A stretch of 64,000 nt of DNA, taken from Bradyrhizobium canariense. GTDB taxonomy: Bacteria; Pseudomonadota; Alphaproteobacteria; Rhizobiales; Xanthobacteraceae. Positions 25,093-34,021 of the stretch are shown here, piece after piece. How positions within the stretch are numbered: position 1 is the first letter of the stretch; each line of letters begins with the position of its first letter. The stretch lies in NCBI RefSeq assembly GCF_018130465.1, contig NZ_JAFCKJ010000002.1:868001-932000 (forward strand), read 5' to 3'. A program made the position numbers and the translations under genes. The notes under the pieces were generated by a model. The model was given only the letters and a program-made list of their open reading frames with translations, had not been told where the DNA came from and did not search any database.

Positions 25093-26174
25093 TGGCCATG
25101 CCCATGGAATCTCCGATCAGCTTCACCAATGTCGGCCGGATCAGGTGGTGGCAGCGCGGCATCTTCGCGTCACAGACCGGCTATGTCCTGCTCGCGCTGG
25201 CGGTGCTGCTGGTGGTCATGCATTTCGCCAGCCCGTATTTCTTCACCGAAGGCAACATTCAGAACGTGGCGAAGAATTTCTCCTTCATCGCCATCGCCAC
25301 GCTCGGCGTCACCTTCGTGATCATCACCGGCGGCATCGACCTGTCGGTCGGCTCGATGATGTGCTTCTCCGCCATGATCACCTCGATGGTGATGACCGAG
25401 CTGTCGGCGCCCGGCTCGGCCGCGGGCTCCCTGTTCGTGCACATGGCGGCCGACGGCAAGACCGTGCTGGCCAATGTCCCCGGCCTGATCCTGCTGGTCT
25501 CGATCCTCGCGGGCCTCGGCGTCGCGCTGCTCGCCGGCCTCGTCAACGGCTTCTGTATCGCCGTGCTCGGCCTGTCGCCCTTCGTCACCACGCTCGGCAT
25601 GCTCTCGATCGTGCGCGGGCTCGGCTATGTCGTCTCCAACGGCCGCGGCAGTTTCCCGGGCGGACCGGATGCCGATTATTTCTACGCGCTCACCTCGGGC
25701 GACGTGCTCGGCGTGCCGGTGCCCTTCATCTATCTGGTGGTCCTCGCGCTGGCGATGGCCGTGGTGCTGCACCACAGCTCGTTCGGCCGTCACGTGTTCG
25801 CGCTCGGCGGCAACGAGAAGGCGGCCGAACTCACCGGCATCCCGGTCGTGCGGGTGAAGATCGAGGTCTATGTGACCTGCGCGCTCGCCGCGGGCCTCCA
25901 GGGCATCATCATCTCCGGCTGGCTTGGGTCGGCGCCGGCCAACATGGCGACGTCCTACGAGCTCAACGTGATCGCTGCGGCCGTCATCGGCGGTGCCAAT
26001 CTCGCCGGCGGCATCGGCGGTCCGTTAGGGGCCATCGTCGGCTGCGTGCTGCTCGAGGTGATCCGCAACGGCCTCGTGCTCGCCCAGGTCAGCTCCTACT
26101 GGCAGCAGACGCTGGTGGGCGTGATCATCATCCTGGCCGTACTGGTCGACCGCATCCGCTCGCGGATGATCTGA
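25092..26174 (+). CDS. Sugar ABC transporter permease
   Basis: About 360 residues with eight to ten membrane segments of the RbsC/XylH/FrcC family. Family motifs are NFSFIAIATLGVTFVIITGG with IDLSVGSMM, and the coupling-loop/late motif SYELNVIAAAVIGGANLAGG with IGGPLGAIVGC. ATG 25092 overlaps the ATPase stop codon, showing translational coupling. It forms the membrane channel of the three-part sugar importer. Confidence 0.92.
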   Translation: MAMPMESPISFTNVGRIRWWQRGIFASQTGYVLLALAVLLVVMHFASPYFFTEGNIQNVAKNFSFIAIATLGVTFVIITGGIDLSVGSMMCFSAMITSMVMTELSAPGSAAGSLFVHMAADGKTVLANVPGLILLVSILAGLGVALLAGLVNGFCIAVLGLSPFVTTLGMLSIVRGLGYVVSNGRGSFPGGPDADYFYALTSGDVLGVPVPFIYLVVLALAMAVVLHHSSFGRHVFALGGNEKAAELTGIPVVRVKIEVYVTCALAAGLQGIIISGWLGSAPANMATSYELNVIAAAVIGGANLAGGIGGPLGAIVGCVLLEVIRNGLVLAQVSSYWQQTLVGVIIILAVLVDRIRSRMI

Positions 26175-26268
26175 AATGACGTCGTTCCGGGAGGGCAACG
26201 AAAATGTCGCCTGTCCGCTTCCCGGACGATCTTAAGAGGATGGGCGCCAAAGAAGGGTGGAGGAGACG

Positions 26269-27201
26269 ATGAGGAAACTTCTTTTTGCCGGCATCGCCGT
26301 CGCGATGATGGCAACGCCGGCGTTTGCCGCGAACTACCGTTTCGTGATCGTGCCCAAGGCGATGAACAATCCGTTCTTCGACTTCGCGCGCGACGGTTGC
26401 CTGAAGCGTGCCAAGGAGCTCGGCAATGTCGAGTGCATCTACAAGGGGCCGGTCGAGCATGAGCCGGCGACGCAGGCCCAGATCATCCAGGACTTCGTCA
26501 CCCAGAAGGTCGACGGCCTCGCCATCTCGGTCGCCGACGTCGCGGCCATGACCAAGTCGATCGAGGCGGCGACAGCGGCCGGCATCCCCGTCATCACTTT
26601 CGATGCCGATGCACCCGGCTCCAAGCGCATCGCCTATATCGGCACCAACAACAAGGAGTTCGGCGTCGCACTCGGCAAGCAGCTCGTGAAGTTGCGGCCC
26701 GACGGCGGCAAATACGCCATGGTCTCGGGTGGTCCAGGCGCCAAGAACCTCGCCGAGCGCGTCGACGGCGTCCGCGAGGCGCTGAAGGGCTCGAAATGGA
26801 CCGAGGTCGCGGGCTCTCCGACGTTCTGCAACGACGATCCCGCGCTGGCGGTCCAGCAGATGACCGACGTGCGGACTTCGACGCCTGACCTTGCGGCGAT
26901 CGTTCCCATCGGCGGCTGGCCGATGTTCGCCCCCGAGGGCTTCAAGGCCTTCGCTTCGAGGTCCAAGAAGGACATCGATTCCGGCAAGTTCACGCTGGTC
27001 GTCGCCGACACGCTCAAGATGCAGCTCGAGCTGCTGCGTGACGGCTATGCCAATGCGCTGGTCGGCCAGCGTCCGTTCGAGATGGGCGAGAAGGCGATGG
27101 ACACGCTGCTCGCCATCAAGAAGGGCGAGAAGGTGCCGGAGATCGTCTATACCGGCCTCGATCTCGTCACCAAGGACAACGTTGCGCAGATGTTGAAGTA
27201 G
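26269..27201 (+). CDS. Sugar ABC transporter periplasmic substrate-binding protein
   Basis: About 310 residues with a signal peptide (MRKLLFAGIAVAMMATPAFA). The RbsB-type periplasmic fold has YRFVIVPKAMNNPFFDFARD, VDGLAISVADVAAMTKSIEA, GIPVITFDADAPGSKRIAYI and a GGPGAKNLAERVDGVREAL block. It captures a pentose or hexose for the permease/ATPase upstream; with xylA and xylB present, D-xylose is the likeliest ligand. GGAGGA precedes the ATG; an upstream GTG at 26257 is less likely. A strong hairpin follows the stop. Confidence 0.9.
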   Translation: MRKLLFAGIAVAMMATPAFAANYRFVIVPKAMNNPFFDFARDGCLKRAKELGNVECIYKGPVEHEPATQAQIIQDFVTQKVDGLAISVADVAAMTKSIEAATAAGIPVITFDADAPGSKRIAYIGTNNKEFGVALGKQLVKLRPDGGKYAMVSGGPGAKNLAERVDGVREALKGSKWTEVAGSPTFCNDDPALAVQQMTDVRTSTPDLAAIVPIGGWPMFAPEGFKAFASRSKKDIDSGKFTLVVADTLKMQLELLRDGYANALVGQRPFEMGEKAMDTLLAIKKGEKVPEIVYTGLDLVTKDNVAQMLK

Positions 27202-27231
27202 GAGCGCCGCCAGCCCCGCGCTCCTGCGTGC

Positions 27232-27264
27232 CTCTCCCGCTTGCGGTTTTCGCAAGCGGGAGAG
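27232..27264 (+). terminator. 14-bp-stem hairpin after the sugar-binding protein
   Basis: CTCTCCCGCTTGCG at 27232-27245 pairs perfectly with 27251-27264 across the loop GTTTT. It lies 31 bp after the stop codon. There is no continuous U tract, so it may act as a partial terminator or as an mRNA-stabilising hairpin that lowers expression of the downstream two genes. Confidence 0.65.
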
Positions 27265-27285
27265 ATGATTTTGGCTGTTGGAAGC

Positions 27286-27376
27286 GAGACTTCCGGACAC
27301 AAGACTTGCGGAAGCACGATTTGCGGAAGCAGGAGTTTCGAAAAAAGACTTGCGGAAAGAAGACTGTTGGAAGGCA
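27286..27376 (+). repeat. About six degenerate 15-bp tandem repeats upstream of the aldo/keto reductase
   Basis: Units of about 15 bp built on GACTTGCGGAAGCA follow one another from 27286 to 27376, ending in the ribosome-binding site GGAAGG of the next gene. In the aldo/keto reductase frame the array has no stop and would encode degenerate pentapeptides (RLPDT, RLAEA, RFAEA, and so on). Confidence 0.65.
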
Positions 27377-27382
27377 ATGGGA

Positions 27383-28360
27383 ATGAAAAGGTCGCGGCTC
27401 GGCTCTCTCGACGTCACCTCACTCGGCCTCGGTTCCGCCCCGCTCGGCGGATTGTTCACCCCCGTCAGCGATGCCGATGCCGAAGCGACGATCGCCCGCG
27501 GCTGGTCGCTCGGAATCCGCTTCTTCGACACCGCGCCGCTCTACGGCTTTGGCCTCGCGGAGCGACGGCTTGGCGCATTCCTGCGGCAACAGCCCCGCGA
27601 CTCCTACACCATCTCGACCAAGGTCGGCCGCCTGTTGCGTGCGCCCGATGGCGCTGCCGCCGAGGACGAGCATTACAAGGGCACGTCGCGCGAACGGCCG
27701 GTATTCGATTTCAGTTATGACGGCGTGATGCGATCGGTGGAGGAAAGCCTGGCGCGCCTGGGGCTCGACCGCGTCGATGTCCTGCTCGTGCATGACCCCG
27801 ACGACCATTACGATGACGCCGTGGCCGGCGCCTTCCGCGCGCTCCAGCGCCTGCGCGCCGACGGTACCGTCAAGGCGATCGGTGCCGGCATGAACCAGTC
27901 GGACATGCTGGTTCGGTTTGCGGAGGCCGTTCCGGTCGACTGCTTCCTGCTGGCCGGCCGCTACACGCTGCTCGACCAGGGCGCGCTGGATGCGCTGTTC
28001 CCGATCTGCGCCGCGAAGCGCATCGGCATCCTGCTCGGCGGCATCTACAACAGCGGCATTTTGGCCAATCCGCACGCGGGCGCGAAGTTCGACTATCAGG
28101 ATGCCGATGCGGCACTCATCGCCCGTGCGCTCGCGCTCGACGAGCTCTGCCGCAAGCACGGCATCGAGCTGAAAGCCGCCGCGCTGCAGTTCTGCATGGC
28201 CCATCCGGCCGTCACGGTCGCCGTGATGGGCGCGCGCAACGCCGCGGAAGTCGCCGACAACATCGCGATGTCGGAGATGGCGGTGCCGGCGGCGTTCTGG
28301 CAGGAGCTGCGTGGGCGAAAACTCGTCGACGCCCGCGCGCCGTTGCCGGGCGGAGCGTAA
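27383..28360 (+). CDS. Aldo/keto reductase (L-fucose/D-threo-aldose dehydrogenase type)
   Basis: About 325 residues with a TIM-barrel aldo/keto reductase fold. Motifs: SLGLGSAPLGGLF, the catalytic aspartate-tyrosine region GIRFFDTAPLYGFGLAERRL, KVGRLLRA, DRVDVLLVHDPDDHYDDAV and a C-terminal NADP-binding AVMGARNAAEVADNI. Together with the lactonase that follows it, it resembles the oxidative aldose pathway in which the sugar is oxidised to a lactone. ATG 27383 is chosen because GGAAGG lies 8 nt upstream. The frame is open upstream only because of the 15-bp repeats. Confidence 0.88.
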   Translation: MKRSRLGSLDVTSLGLGSAPLGGLFTPVSDADAEATIARGWSLGIRFFDTAPLYGFGLAERRLGAFLRQQPRDSYTISTKVGRLLRAPDGAAAEDEHYKGTSRERPVFDFSYDGVMRSVEESLARLGLDRVDVLLVHDPDDHYDDAVAGAFRALQRLRADGTVKAIGAGMNQSDMLVRFAEAVPVDCFLLAGRYTLLDQGALDALFPICAAKRIGILLGGIYNSGILANPHAGAKFDYQDADAALIARALALDELCRKHGIELKAAALQFCMAHPAVTVAVMGARNAAEVADNIAMSEMAVPAAFWQELRGRKLVDARAPLPGGA

Positions 28361-28363
28361 GTC

Positions 28364-29212
28364 ATGATCGTCGACGGGCATCAGCATTTCTGGGATCCCG
28401 CGCGCGCCGACTATCCCTGGATGGATGCGCCCGAGCTCACGCCGATCCGGCGCGCCTTCGGCCCAGCTGATCTGGCACCGCTCTTGAACGCGAACGGCAT
28501 CGACGCGAGCATCGTGGTGCAGTGCCGCTCCGCGCTCGAGGAGACCGAGGAATTCCTGCGGATCGCGCATGCGACGCCCTCGGTGATCGGCGTCGTCGGC
28601 TGGGCTGATCTGACCGACGCTGCACTTGGCGAAACGCTGGACCGGCTGCGCGCGTCGCCCGGCGGCGACAAGCTGGTCGGTATCCGCCACCAGGTTCATG
28701 ACGAGGCCGATCCTGACTGGCTGCTGCGCGAAGACGTCCAGCGTGGTCTCACGGCCGTGTTTGCGCACGATCTCGCCTACGATTTCCTGGTCCGCACCCG
28801 CGAGCTGCCGGCCGCGATCGCAACCGCACAAGCCTTCCCGCAGGCGCGCTTCGTGCTCGACCACGCGGCCAAGCCGCCGATCGCCGACGGCGGAAGCAAC
28901 GAATGGTCCGATCGCATCGCGGCACTCGCGGCGTGCGGCAATGTCTGGTGCAAGGTCTCGGGGCTGGCGACGGAAGCGGTGTGGAACGATTGGGATGCGG
29001 AGCGGCTGTTCCCGTTCGTCGCGCACGCCGCGAAATGCTTTGGCGAGGATCGCCTGATCTTCGGCTCGGACTGGCCGGTGTGCCTGCTTGCCGGAAGCTA
29101 CGGCGAGATCAAGGGGGCGCTGGAGGCATGCCTGATGAAGCTCGGGCCGCAGGTGCGGGAGAAGGCGTTTGGTGTGAACGCGAAGGCTGCGTATCGGTTG
29201 GCGGTTGATTGA
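28364..29212 (+). CDS. Amidohydrolase-family sugar lactonase (L-fuconolactonase/rhamnonolactonase type)
   Basis: A 282-residue amidohydrolase-2 TIM barrel. MIVDGHQHFWDPARADYPWM supplies the H-x-H metal motif. GIRHQVHDEAD, ARFVLDHAAKPPIADG, WCKVSGLATEA and RLIFGSDWPVCLLAGSYGEI are the family blocks, the last with the catalytic aspartate. Family members hydrolyse sugar-1,4- or 1,5-lactones to aldonic acids. The gene begins 3 nt after the aldo/keto reductase stop, so oxidation and lactone opening are coupled. It ends the operon. Confidence 0.88.
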   Translation: MIVDGHQHFWDPARADYPWMDAPELTPIRRAFGPADLAPLLNANGIDASIVVQCRSALEETEEFLRIAHATPSVIGVVGWADLTDAALGETLDRLRASPGGDKLVGIRHQVHDEADPDWLLREDVQRGLTAVFAHDLAYDFLVRTRELPAAIATAQAFPQARFVLDHAAKPPIADGGSNEWSDRIAALAACGNVWCKVSGLATEAVWNDWDAERLFPFVAHAAKCFGEDRLIFGSDWPVCLLAGSYGEIKGALEACLMKLGPQVREKAFGVNAKAAYRLAVD

Positions 29213-29236
29213 GGTGGCACACCGGCGTTTCCGCAT

Positions 29237-29327
29237 CGTCATGGCCGGGCTTGTCCCGGCCATCCACGCACTTGGTCGCCAACTGCACGAAGAACGTGGA
29301 TGCCCGGGACAAGCCCGGGCATGACGA
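29237..29327. repeat. Intergenic palindromic repeat
   Basis: CGTCATGGCCGGGCTTGTCC and the following CGGCCATCCACG at 29237-29268 form the left arm. The right arm, CGTGGATGCCCGGGACAAGC to ATGACG at 29295-29326, is its near-complement. The whole can fold into one long hairpin. Such elements are highly repeated between bradyrhizobial genes. Confidence 0.8.
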
Positions 29328-29349
29328 GATTGGGAATTCCAGGCGCTGC

Positions 29350-29715
29350 TCACGCGCCCGCGGGCACCTGGTCCAGAAATCCCGTTATGCTCCTGATGCG
29401 GCCGTCCTTCAGCACGGCGAAGTCCGTCCCCTTGATCGGGCTGTCGACGCCGTCGGGGCCGAGGCCCCAGTTGAAGCGGACGTGGTCGCCATAGCCGTTG
29501 GGCTCGCCGATCAGCGTGAACTTGAAGTCGGGGAAGCGCTGCTGCACGCCTGCGATCAGCGCATCGACGCCGTCATGGCCGTCGCCCTTCATCAGGGGAT
29601 CGACATAGCTCGCATCCGCCGTCCAGTTCTCGCTGAGCAGTTCGCGACGGCGGCTGGTGGCGCGCTCGTTCCAGAGATCGATGTAGCGGCGGGCGATGGT
29701 GATGGGGTCGGTCAT
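29350..29715 (-). CDS. SnoaL/NTF2-like protein
   Basis: A 121-residue protein with the NTF2-like cone fold: TIARRYIDLWNERATSRRRE, WTADASYVDPLMKGDGHDGV, FPDFKFTLIGEPNGYGDHVR, FNWGLG, then DGRIRSITGFLDQVPAG. Members are small isomerase-like or binding proteins of varied function; none can be assigned here. ATG 29715 follows AAGGAGA closely. The convergent neighbour is the lactonase; upstream on the same strand lies RidA. Confidence 0.85.
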   Translation of the reverse strand: MTDPITIARRYIDLWNERATSRRRELLSENWTADASYVDPLMKGDGHDGVDALIAGVQQRFPDFKFTLIGEPNGYGDHVRFNWGLGPDGVDSPIKGTDFAVLKDGRIRSITGFLDQVPAGA

Positions 29716-29809
29716 TGTCGTCTCCTTCGATGGCGCCGTTCGGCTGACCTGACTATCGAAGGTTCGCGCGCGCTGATCGATTACCTCGGAGGTCATGCGC
29801 CAGAAACAA

Positions 29810-29842
29810 CTGAAGCGCGATGATGTTCTCATCGCGCTTCAG
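29810..29842 (-). terminator. 14-bp-stem terminator of the RidA gene
   Basis: CTGAAGCGCGATGA at 29810-29823 pairs perfectly with 29829-29842 across a 5-nt loop. It lies 26 bp beyond the RidA stop codon on the minus strand, followed by TTGTTTCT. Confidence 0.7.
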
Positions 29843-29868
29843 ACGTTCCCAATAATGTTGTCGCGAAG

Positions 29869-30219
29869 TTACTTCGCCGCGGTGACCATGATCTCGACGG
29901 TGTATTGCGCCGCGGCGAGCTTGGCTTCGACGGTGGCGCGTGCCGGGGTGTTGCCGGGCGAGACCCAGGCGTCCCACACTGCGTTCATCTCGCCAAACGT
30001 CTTCATGTCGGTGATGTAGATCGTGGCCGAGAGCAGTTTCGACTTGTCGGTGCCGGCCTTGGCGAGATGGCTGTCGATGGTCGCCAGGATGTCCTGGGTC
30101 TGCTTGGTCACGCTTTCGCCGGCGGCGTTGTTGGCGACGACACCGGCAAGATAAACGGTGTTGCCGTGCACGACGACCTGGCTCATGCGCGGGCCGGTTT
30201 CAAGACGCTGAATGCTCAT
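29869..30219 (-). CDS. RidA-family (YjgF/UK114) protein
   Basis: A 116-residue single-domain protein: MSQVVVHGNTVYLAGVVANN, TKQTQDILATIDSHLAKAGT, DKSKLLSATIYITDMKTFGE, NAVWDAWVSPGNTPARATVE. The arginine in PARATVE is the imine-deaminating residue of RidA proteins, which hydrolyse reactive enamines/imines. ATG 30219 follows AAAGGAG. No amino-acid biosynthesis gene lies next to it. Confidence 0.9.
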   Translation of the reverse strand: MSIQRLETGPRMSQVVVHGNTVYLAGVVANNAAGESVTKQTQDILATIDSHLAKAGTDKSKLLSATIYITDMKTFGEMNAVWDAWVSPGNTPARATVEAKLAAAQYTVEIMVTAAK

Positions 30220-30314
30220 TGGGGAACTCCTTTGAATGGCGGCCCTGTCTAGCGCAGCGGCCCGCTGCGTGCCACCCCAGCGGCGCATGCGTCGCCGGGG
30301 ATGCATGCATCGCT

Positions 30315-31232
30315 TTATGGAAACCGGCTGAAGAACGTCCAGATCGTCTCGGCGCCGTCGATGTCGGCGTTCTGCGGCCCAAGCAGGCGTGCCGCGATCT
30401 TCGGGAAGCGGGCATCCGGAGCGAAGCCGGGCATGCGGTGGCCGCCATGGTTGACGCGATAGAGCACGACGTCGTGCCCCGTCGGGCAGCGCGAGGTGAT
30501 CCGTGTGACGGTGGACTGGTCGGCGAGATTTTTGTCGGGCAGGTCTGTCACGCCAGCGTCATCCGCCTCGCAGCCATTGAGCTTGCGCCAGAACGCCAGC
30601 GTCTCGTCGGTGGACCAGAACCCGTCTGCGGCAAAATAGCTCGATCCGCGGCCGCCTTCGTAGGGGACCAGCGGGTCGGCCGTGCCGTTGATGATCAGCA
30701 TAGGCAGCGGCCGCGACGGATGGCATGTGACCGCGGCTTCCTCGGTGAGATTCATGATCACGCTGGCGCCGGCCGCAAACAGATCGGCGCGGGCGCAGAC
30801 GAGCGTCATCGCCATGGCGCCGCCATTGGAAACGCCGGTGACGTAGACGCGCTTCGCATCGGCGGTGCCGTCGGCCACGAGCTTGTCGACGAGCTTTGCG
30901 ATGAACGCGATGTCATCGGTGCCCGGAGGTGGTCCACGAAGCGCGGGTCCTGCCTTCGTCCTCGCATCGGCCCAGGCATTGTTGAGCCCGTCGGGAAAGA
31001 CCACGGCAAACCCTTCGCGCTTGGCGACCTGCGGCCACGCCGTCCGCGTCATCATGTCGGCGCCGCGCTGGGTCTTGCCGTGCAGCACGACTACGAGCGG
31101 CACGAGCCGCTTCGTCGGCAGTTGCACAGTGTAGGACCGCTTCACACCGTCGATGTCGATCGTGTCGGCGGATGCAGCCGAGGCGGCAGCCAATGCCGCA
31201 ACAAACGCCCCGATGCGCATCCGCCGCCGCAT
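30315..31232 (-). CDS. Secreted PHB depolymerase/feruloyl esterase-like hydrolase (LpqC family)
   Basis: A 305-residue protein with an N-terminal signal (MRRRMRIGAFVAALAAASAA). The alpha/beta-hydrolase core shows PLVVVLHGKTQRG (oxyanion region), the nucleophile elbow GVSNGGAMAM, the acid in NGTADPLVPYEGG and the late histidine NHGGHRMPG. This is the poly(3-hydroxybutyrate) depolymerase/LpqC architecture. Natural substrates may be polyesters or feruloyl esters. It begins 3 nt after the FAD dehydrogenase stop, so the two are co-transcribed. Confidence 0.85.
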   Translation of the reverse strand: MRRRMRIGAFVAALAAASAASADTIDIDGVKRSYTVQLPTKRLVPLVVVLHGKTQRGADMMTRTAWPQVAKREGFAVVFPDGLNNAWADARTKAGPALRGPPPGTDDIAFIAKLVDKLVADGTADAKRVYVTGVSNGGAMAMTLVCARADLFAAGASVIMNLTEEAAVTCHPSRPLPMLIINGTADPLVPYEGGRGSSYFAADGFWSTDETLAFWRKLNGCEADDAGVTDLPDKNLADQSTVTRITSRCPTGHDVVLYRVNHGGHRMPGFAPDARFPKIAARLLGPQNADIDGAETIWTFFSRFP

Positions 31233-31235
31233 GAT

Positions 31236-32906
31236 CTAGCCCACCGCCTTCGCCGCGGCGCGGCCCGCATTGCGGCCCGAGAACAGGCAGCCGCCGAGGA
31301 ACGTGCCTTCCAGCGAGCGATAGCCGTGCACGCCGCCGCCGCCGAAGCCGGCGGCTTCGCCCGCCGCATAGAGGCCGGGGATGACGCTGCCCTCCTCGCC
31401 GAACACGCGCGAAGAGAGGTCGGTCTCGAAGCCGCCCAGCGTCTTGCGGGTGAGGATGTTGAGCTTGACCGCGATCAGCGGCCCCTGCGCGGGATCGAGG
31501 ATGCGGTGCGGGGAGGCGGTGCGGATCAGTCTGTCGCCGATGTAGCGCCGCGCATTGTGGATGTTCATCACCTGCGCGTCCTTGACATAAGGGTTGGCGA
31601 TCTCCCGGTCGCGCGCCTCGATCTGCATCTTGATGTGCTCGAGCTTGAGGAGGTCGCTGCCGGCCAGCTTGTTCATGGCCGCGACGAGGTCCTCGATCTT
31701 GTCGCGCACGATGAAGTCGACACCATGGCTTTTGAACGCTTCCACCGGCGCCGGCGCGCCCTTGTTGGTGGCGCGCTTGATTGTCATGCGCCAGCTCTTG
31801 CCCGTGAGGTCGGGGTTCTGCTCCGAGCCCGACAGCGCGAACTCCTTCTTGATGATGCTTTGGGTCAGGATGAACCAGGAATAATCATAGCCGGTGGACA
31901 TGATGTATTGGAGCTGGCCGAGCGTGTCGGAGCCGGGGAAGAGCGGCGCCGGCAATCGCGCGCCAGTGGCGTCGAACCACATCGAGGAGGGGCCGGGCAG
32001 GATGCGGATGCCGTGGCGCGGCCAGATCGGATTCCAGTTCTGGATGCCTTCGACATAGTGCCACATGCGGTCGCGATTGATCAGCCGCGCGCCTGATTTC
32101 TCGGTGATGCCGATCATGCGGCCGTCGACATGCTCGGGCACGCCGGAGATCATGAATTTCGGCGGCGCGCCGAGCCGCTTCGGCCAGTTCTGCCGCACCA
32201 GCTCGTGATTGCCGCCGATGCCGCCGGAGGCGACGATCACGGCTTGCGCCTTCAACGCAAACTCGCCGACGACGTTGCGCGATGAGCTCTTGCCGCGCTC
32301 GACATTGTCGGGGGCGAGAATGGCGCCGCTGACGCCATCCACCGTGCCGTTGGTGATCGAGAGCGCATCGACGCGGTGGCGGAACCTGAAGCTCAGCCGG
32401 CCGCTTCCGACGGCCTCGCGCGCGCGGCGCTCGAACGGCTCGACGATGCCGGGCCCCGTGCCCCAGGTGACATGAAAGCGCGGCACCGAATTGCCGTGGC
32501 CCATCGCGTCATAGCCGCCGCGCTCGGCCCATCCGACCACGGGGAAGATGCGGTGGCCCATCGCGCGCAGCCAGGCACGCTTCTCGCCGGCCGCGAACGC
32601 CACATAGGCCTCGGCCCATTGGCGCGGCCAGAAGTCATCGTCACGGTCGAAGCCGGCGGTGCCAAGCCAGTCCTGCATCGCAAGGTCGAAGGAGTCCTTG
32701 ATGCCGAGCCGACGCTGCTCCGGCGAATCGACCAGGAACAATCCGCCGAACGACCAGAACGCCTGGCCGCCGAGCGACTGCTCGCCCTCCTGGTCGACCA
32801 CGATCACGCGCTTGCCGGCGTCCGCGATCTCGGTTGCGGCCACGAGGCCCGACAGTCCTGCGCCGACAACGATGACGTCGGTCTCTTCAGCCATGTCGTT
32901 GGCCAT
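31236..32906 (-). CDS. FAD-binding dehydrogenase (fumarate reductase/ketosteroid dehydrogenase-like)
   Basis: A 556-residue flavoprotein: N-terminal FAD fold DVIVVGAGLSGLVAATEIAD, LGGQAFWSFGGLFLVDSPEQ, and the C-terminal FAD motif PGLYAAGEAAGFGGGGVHGY. It belongs to the FAD_binding_2 family that includes ketosteroid 1-dehydrogenase and flavocytochrome c fumarate reductases. The substrate cannot be read from sequence. ATG 32906 follows GGAGG. It is cytoplasmic by the absence of a signal and shares a transcript with the esterase. Confidence 0.87.
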   Translation of the reverse strand: MANDMAEETDVIVVGAGLSGLVAATEIADAGKRVIVVDQEGEQSLGGQAFWSFGGLFLVDSPEQRRLGIKDSFDLAMQDWLGTAGFDRDDDFWPRQWAEAYVAFAAGEKRAWLRAMGHRIFPVVGWAERGGYDAMGHGNSVPRFHVTWGTGPGIVEPFERRAREAVGSGRLSFRFRHRVDALSITNGTVDGVSGAILAPDNVERGKSSSRNVVGEFALKAQAVIVASGGIGGNHELVRQNWPKRLGAPPKFMISGVPEHVDGRMIGITEKSGARLINRDRMWHYVEGIQNWNPIWPRHGIRILPGPSSMWFDATGARLPAPLFPGSDTLGQLQYIMSTGYDYSWFILTQSIIKKEFALSGSEQNPDLTGKSWRMTIKRATNKGAPAPVEAFKSHGVDFIVRDKIEDLVAAMNKLAGSDLLKLEHIKMQIEARDREIANPYVKDAQVMNIHNARRYIGDRLIRTASPHRILDPAQGPLIAVKLNILTRKTLGGFETDLSSRVFGEEGSVIPGLYAAGEAAGFGGGGVHGYRSLEGTFLGGCLFSGRNAGRAAAKAVG

Positions 32907-33172
32907 GTGTTTCCCCCTCCATCGGTTCCCCCCTGTAGTTGCCCGGATTGAAGCCAGCGGTTGCAACTGAGATCAAGGGTGTGGCGCGTAAGACATCGTT
33001 AACTTGTTCCACTTCGGGATAAAGACCGGCCGAGTGCAGCGTGGGCGCAACACTGGATTTGAATTTGTTTTGAGCGAGCCGGCATGCCTAGACAAAACCG
33101 CGGTTACGACAGACCCTAGCAGGGCATCACCACCTGACACGCAGATTCGCATTTGACTGGGGGCGGGGGCCA

Positions 33173-33694
33173 ATGAAGTTTCTGACGGGGTTGCTTGCGG
33201 CGGTTCTCCTGATCGCGGGCGTGGGGGCTTCTCACGCAGTGGTTCGGATCGCGGATGATCGCGGCGGCCGGATCGGAACCTACGTCGACAAATACCAGGA
33301 CCTGCGCCAGTCCGGTGACACCGTCATCATCGATGGCCTTTGCGCCTCGGCCTGCACCATCGTCCTCGGCGCCATCCCGTCCGACCGGATCTGTGTGACC
33401 TCGCACGCGACGCTCGGCTTCCACGCCGCCTGGGATTTCGGCACCAACGGCCGCGCCGTCACCAATTCCGAAGCGACCCAGATGCTCTATGCGATGTATC
33501 CGTCGCAGGTGAAGCGCTGGATCATGCAGCGCGGTGGCCTCACCCCGCACATGCTCTTCCTGAAGGGCAAGCAGCTCCAGGCCATGTACAAGCCCTGCTA
33601 CCTGGACGCGCAGGCCTCGACCAACAAGCCCTCGCGCGGGCCACTCCCGCAAGCGGACCGGCTCGAATCCGCCCGGGGCCAGCTCCTGCACTGA
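33173..33694 (+). CDS. Periplasmic ClpP-fold-like protein (COG3904 type)
   Basis: A 173-residue protein with a signal peptide (MKFLTGLLAAVLLIAGVGAS). The core IGTYVDKYQDLRQSGDTVII and DGLCASACTIVLGAIP carries a C-A-S-A-C motif. HATLGFHAAWDF follows, giving the serine-histidine spacing of ClpP/SppA-like folds known from COG3904 periplasmic proteins. Whether it is catalytic is unknown. It stands alone, transcribed away from the FAD dehydrogenase. Confidence 0.7.
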   Translation: MKFLTGLLAAVLLIAGVGASHAVVRIADDRGGRIGTYVDKYQDLRQSGDTVIIDGLCASACTIVLGAIPSDRICVTSHATLGFHAAWDFGTNGRAVTNSEATQMLYAMYPSQVKRWIMQRGGLTPHMLFLKGKQLQAMYKPCYLDAQASTNKPSRGPLPQADRLESARGQLLH

Positions 33695-33802
33695 CATCCT
33701 CGGCCTGACGGGATTGTTTGCCAGCCAGCGGCGCCTTGCCCGCAGGCGGGGCAAAGCTTATCTGAACGCTCGGGAACTCCGGCCTTCACCCCGATCGTTG
33801 TC

Positions 33803-33997
33803 ATGGCTCAACCACTGCACCCCGCCCATCCTGTATCGGACAATTCGCCCACTGCTGGCCGGACGCCGTTCGTGCTGCTGTTGGCAGCTGCTGGCGTCGG
33901 CGGCCTGGTCGTCCTCGGCGCGCTCGTGCTCTGGTTCCACTACGGCAGCCAGGTGTTCTTCGAAATGGTCAGGACCGGCTTTGCCGCCTGCTTCTGA
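33803..33997 (+). CDS. Small single-span membrane protein
   Basis: A 64-residue protein with one transmembrane helix (FVLLLAAAGVGGLVVLGALV) followed by LWFHYGSQVFFEMVRTGFAA. It ends 24 bp before the SCO1 gene on the same strand. Its constant position next to SCO1 suggests a role beside cytochrome-oxidase assembly, but that is inference. I know no function for it. Confidence 0.65.
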   Translation: MAQPLHPAHPVSDNSPTAGRTPFVLLLAAAGVGGLVVLGALVLWFHYGSQVFFEMVRTGFAACF

Positions 33998-34021
33998 CCC
34001 GCGACAGGAAGTTTTCCGCCC

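Noticed and set aside
27419-29353. 644-codon minus-strand open frame opposite the aldo/keto reductase and lactonase
   Set aside because: It is a GC-driven antisense shadow without motifs.
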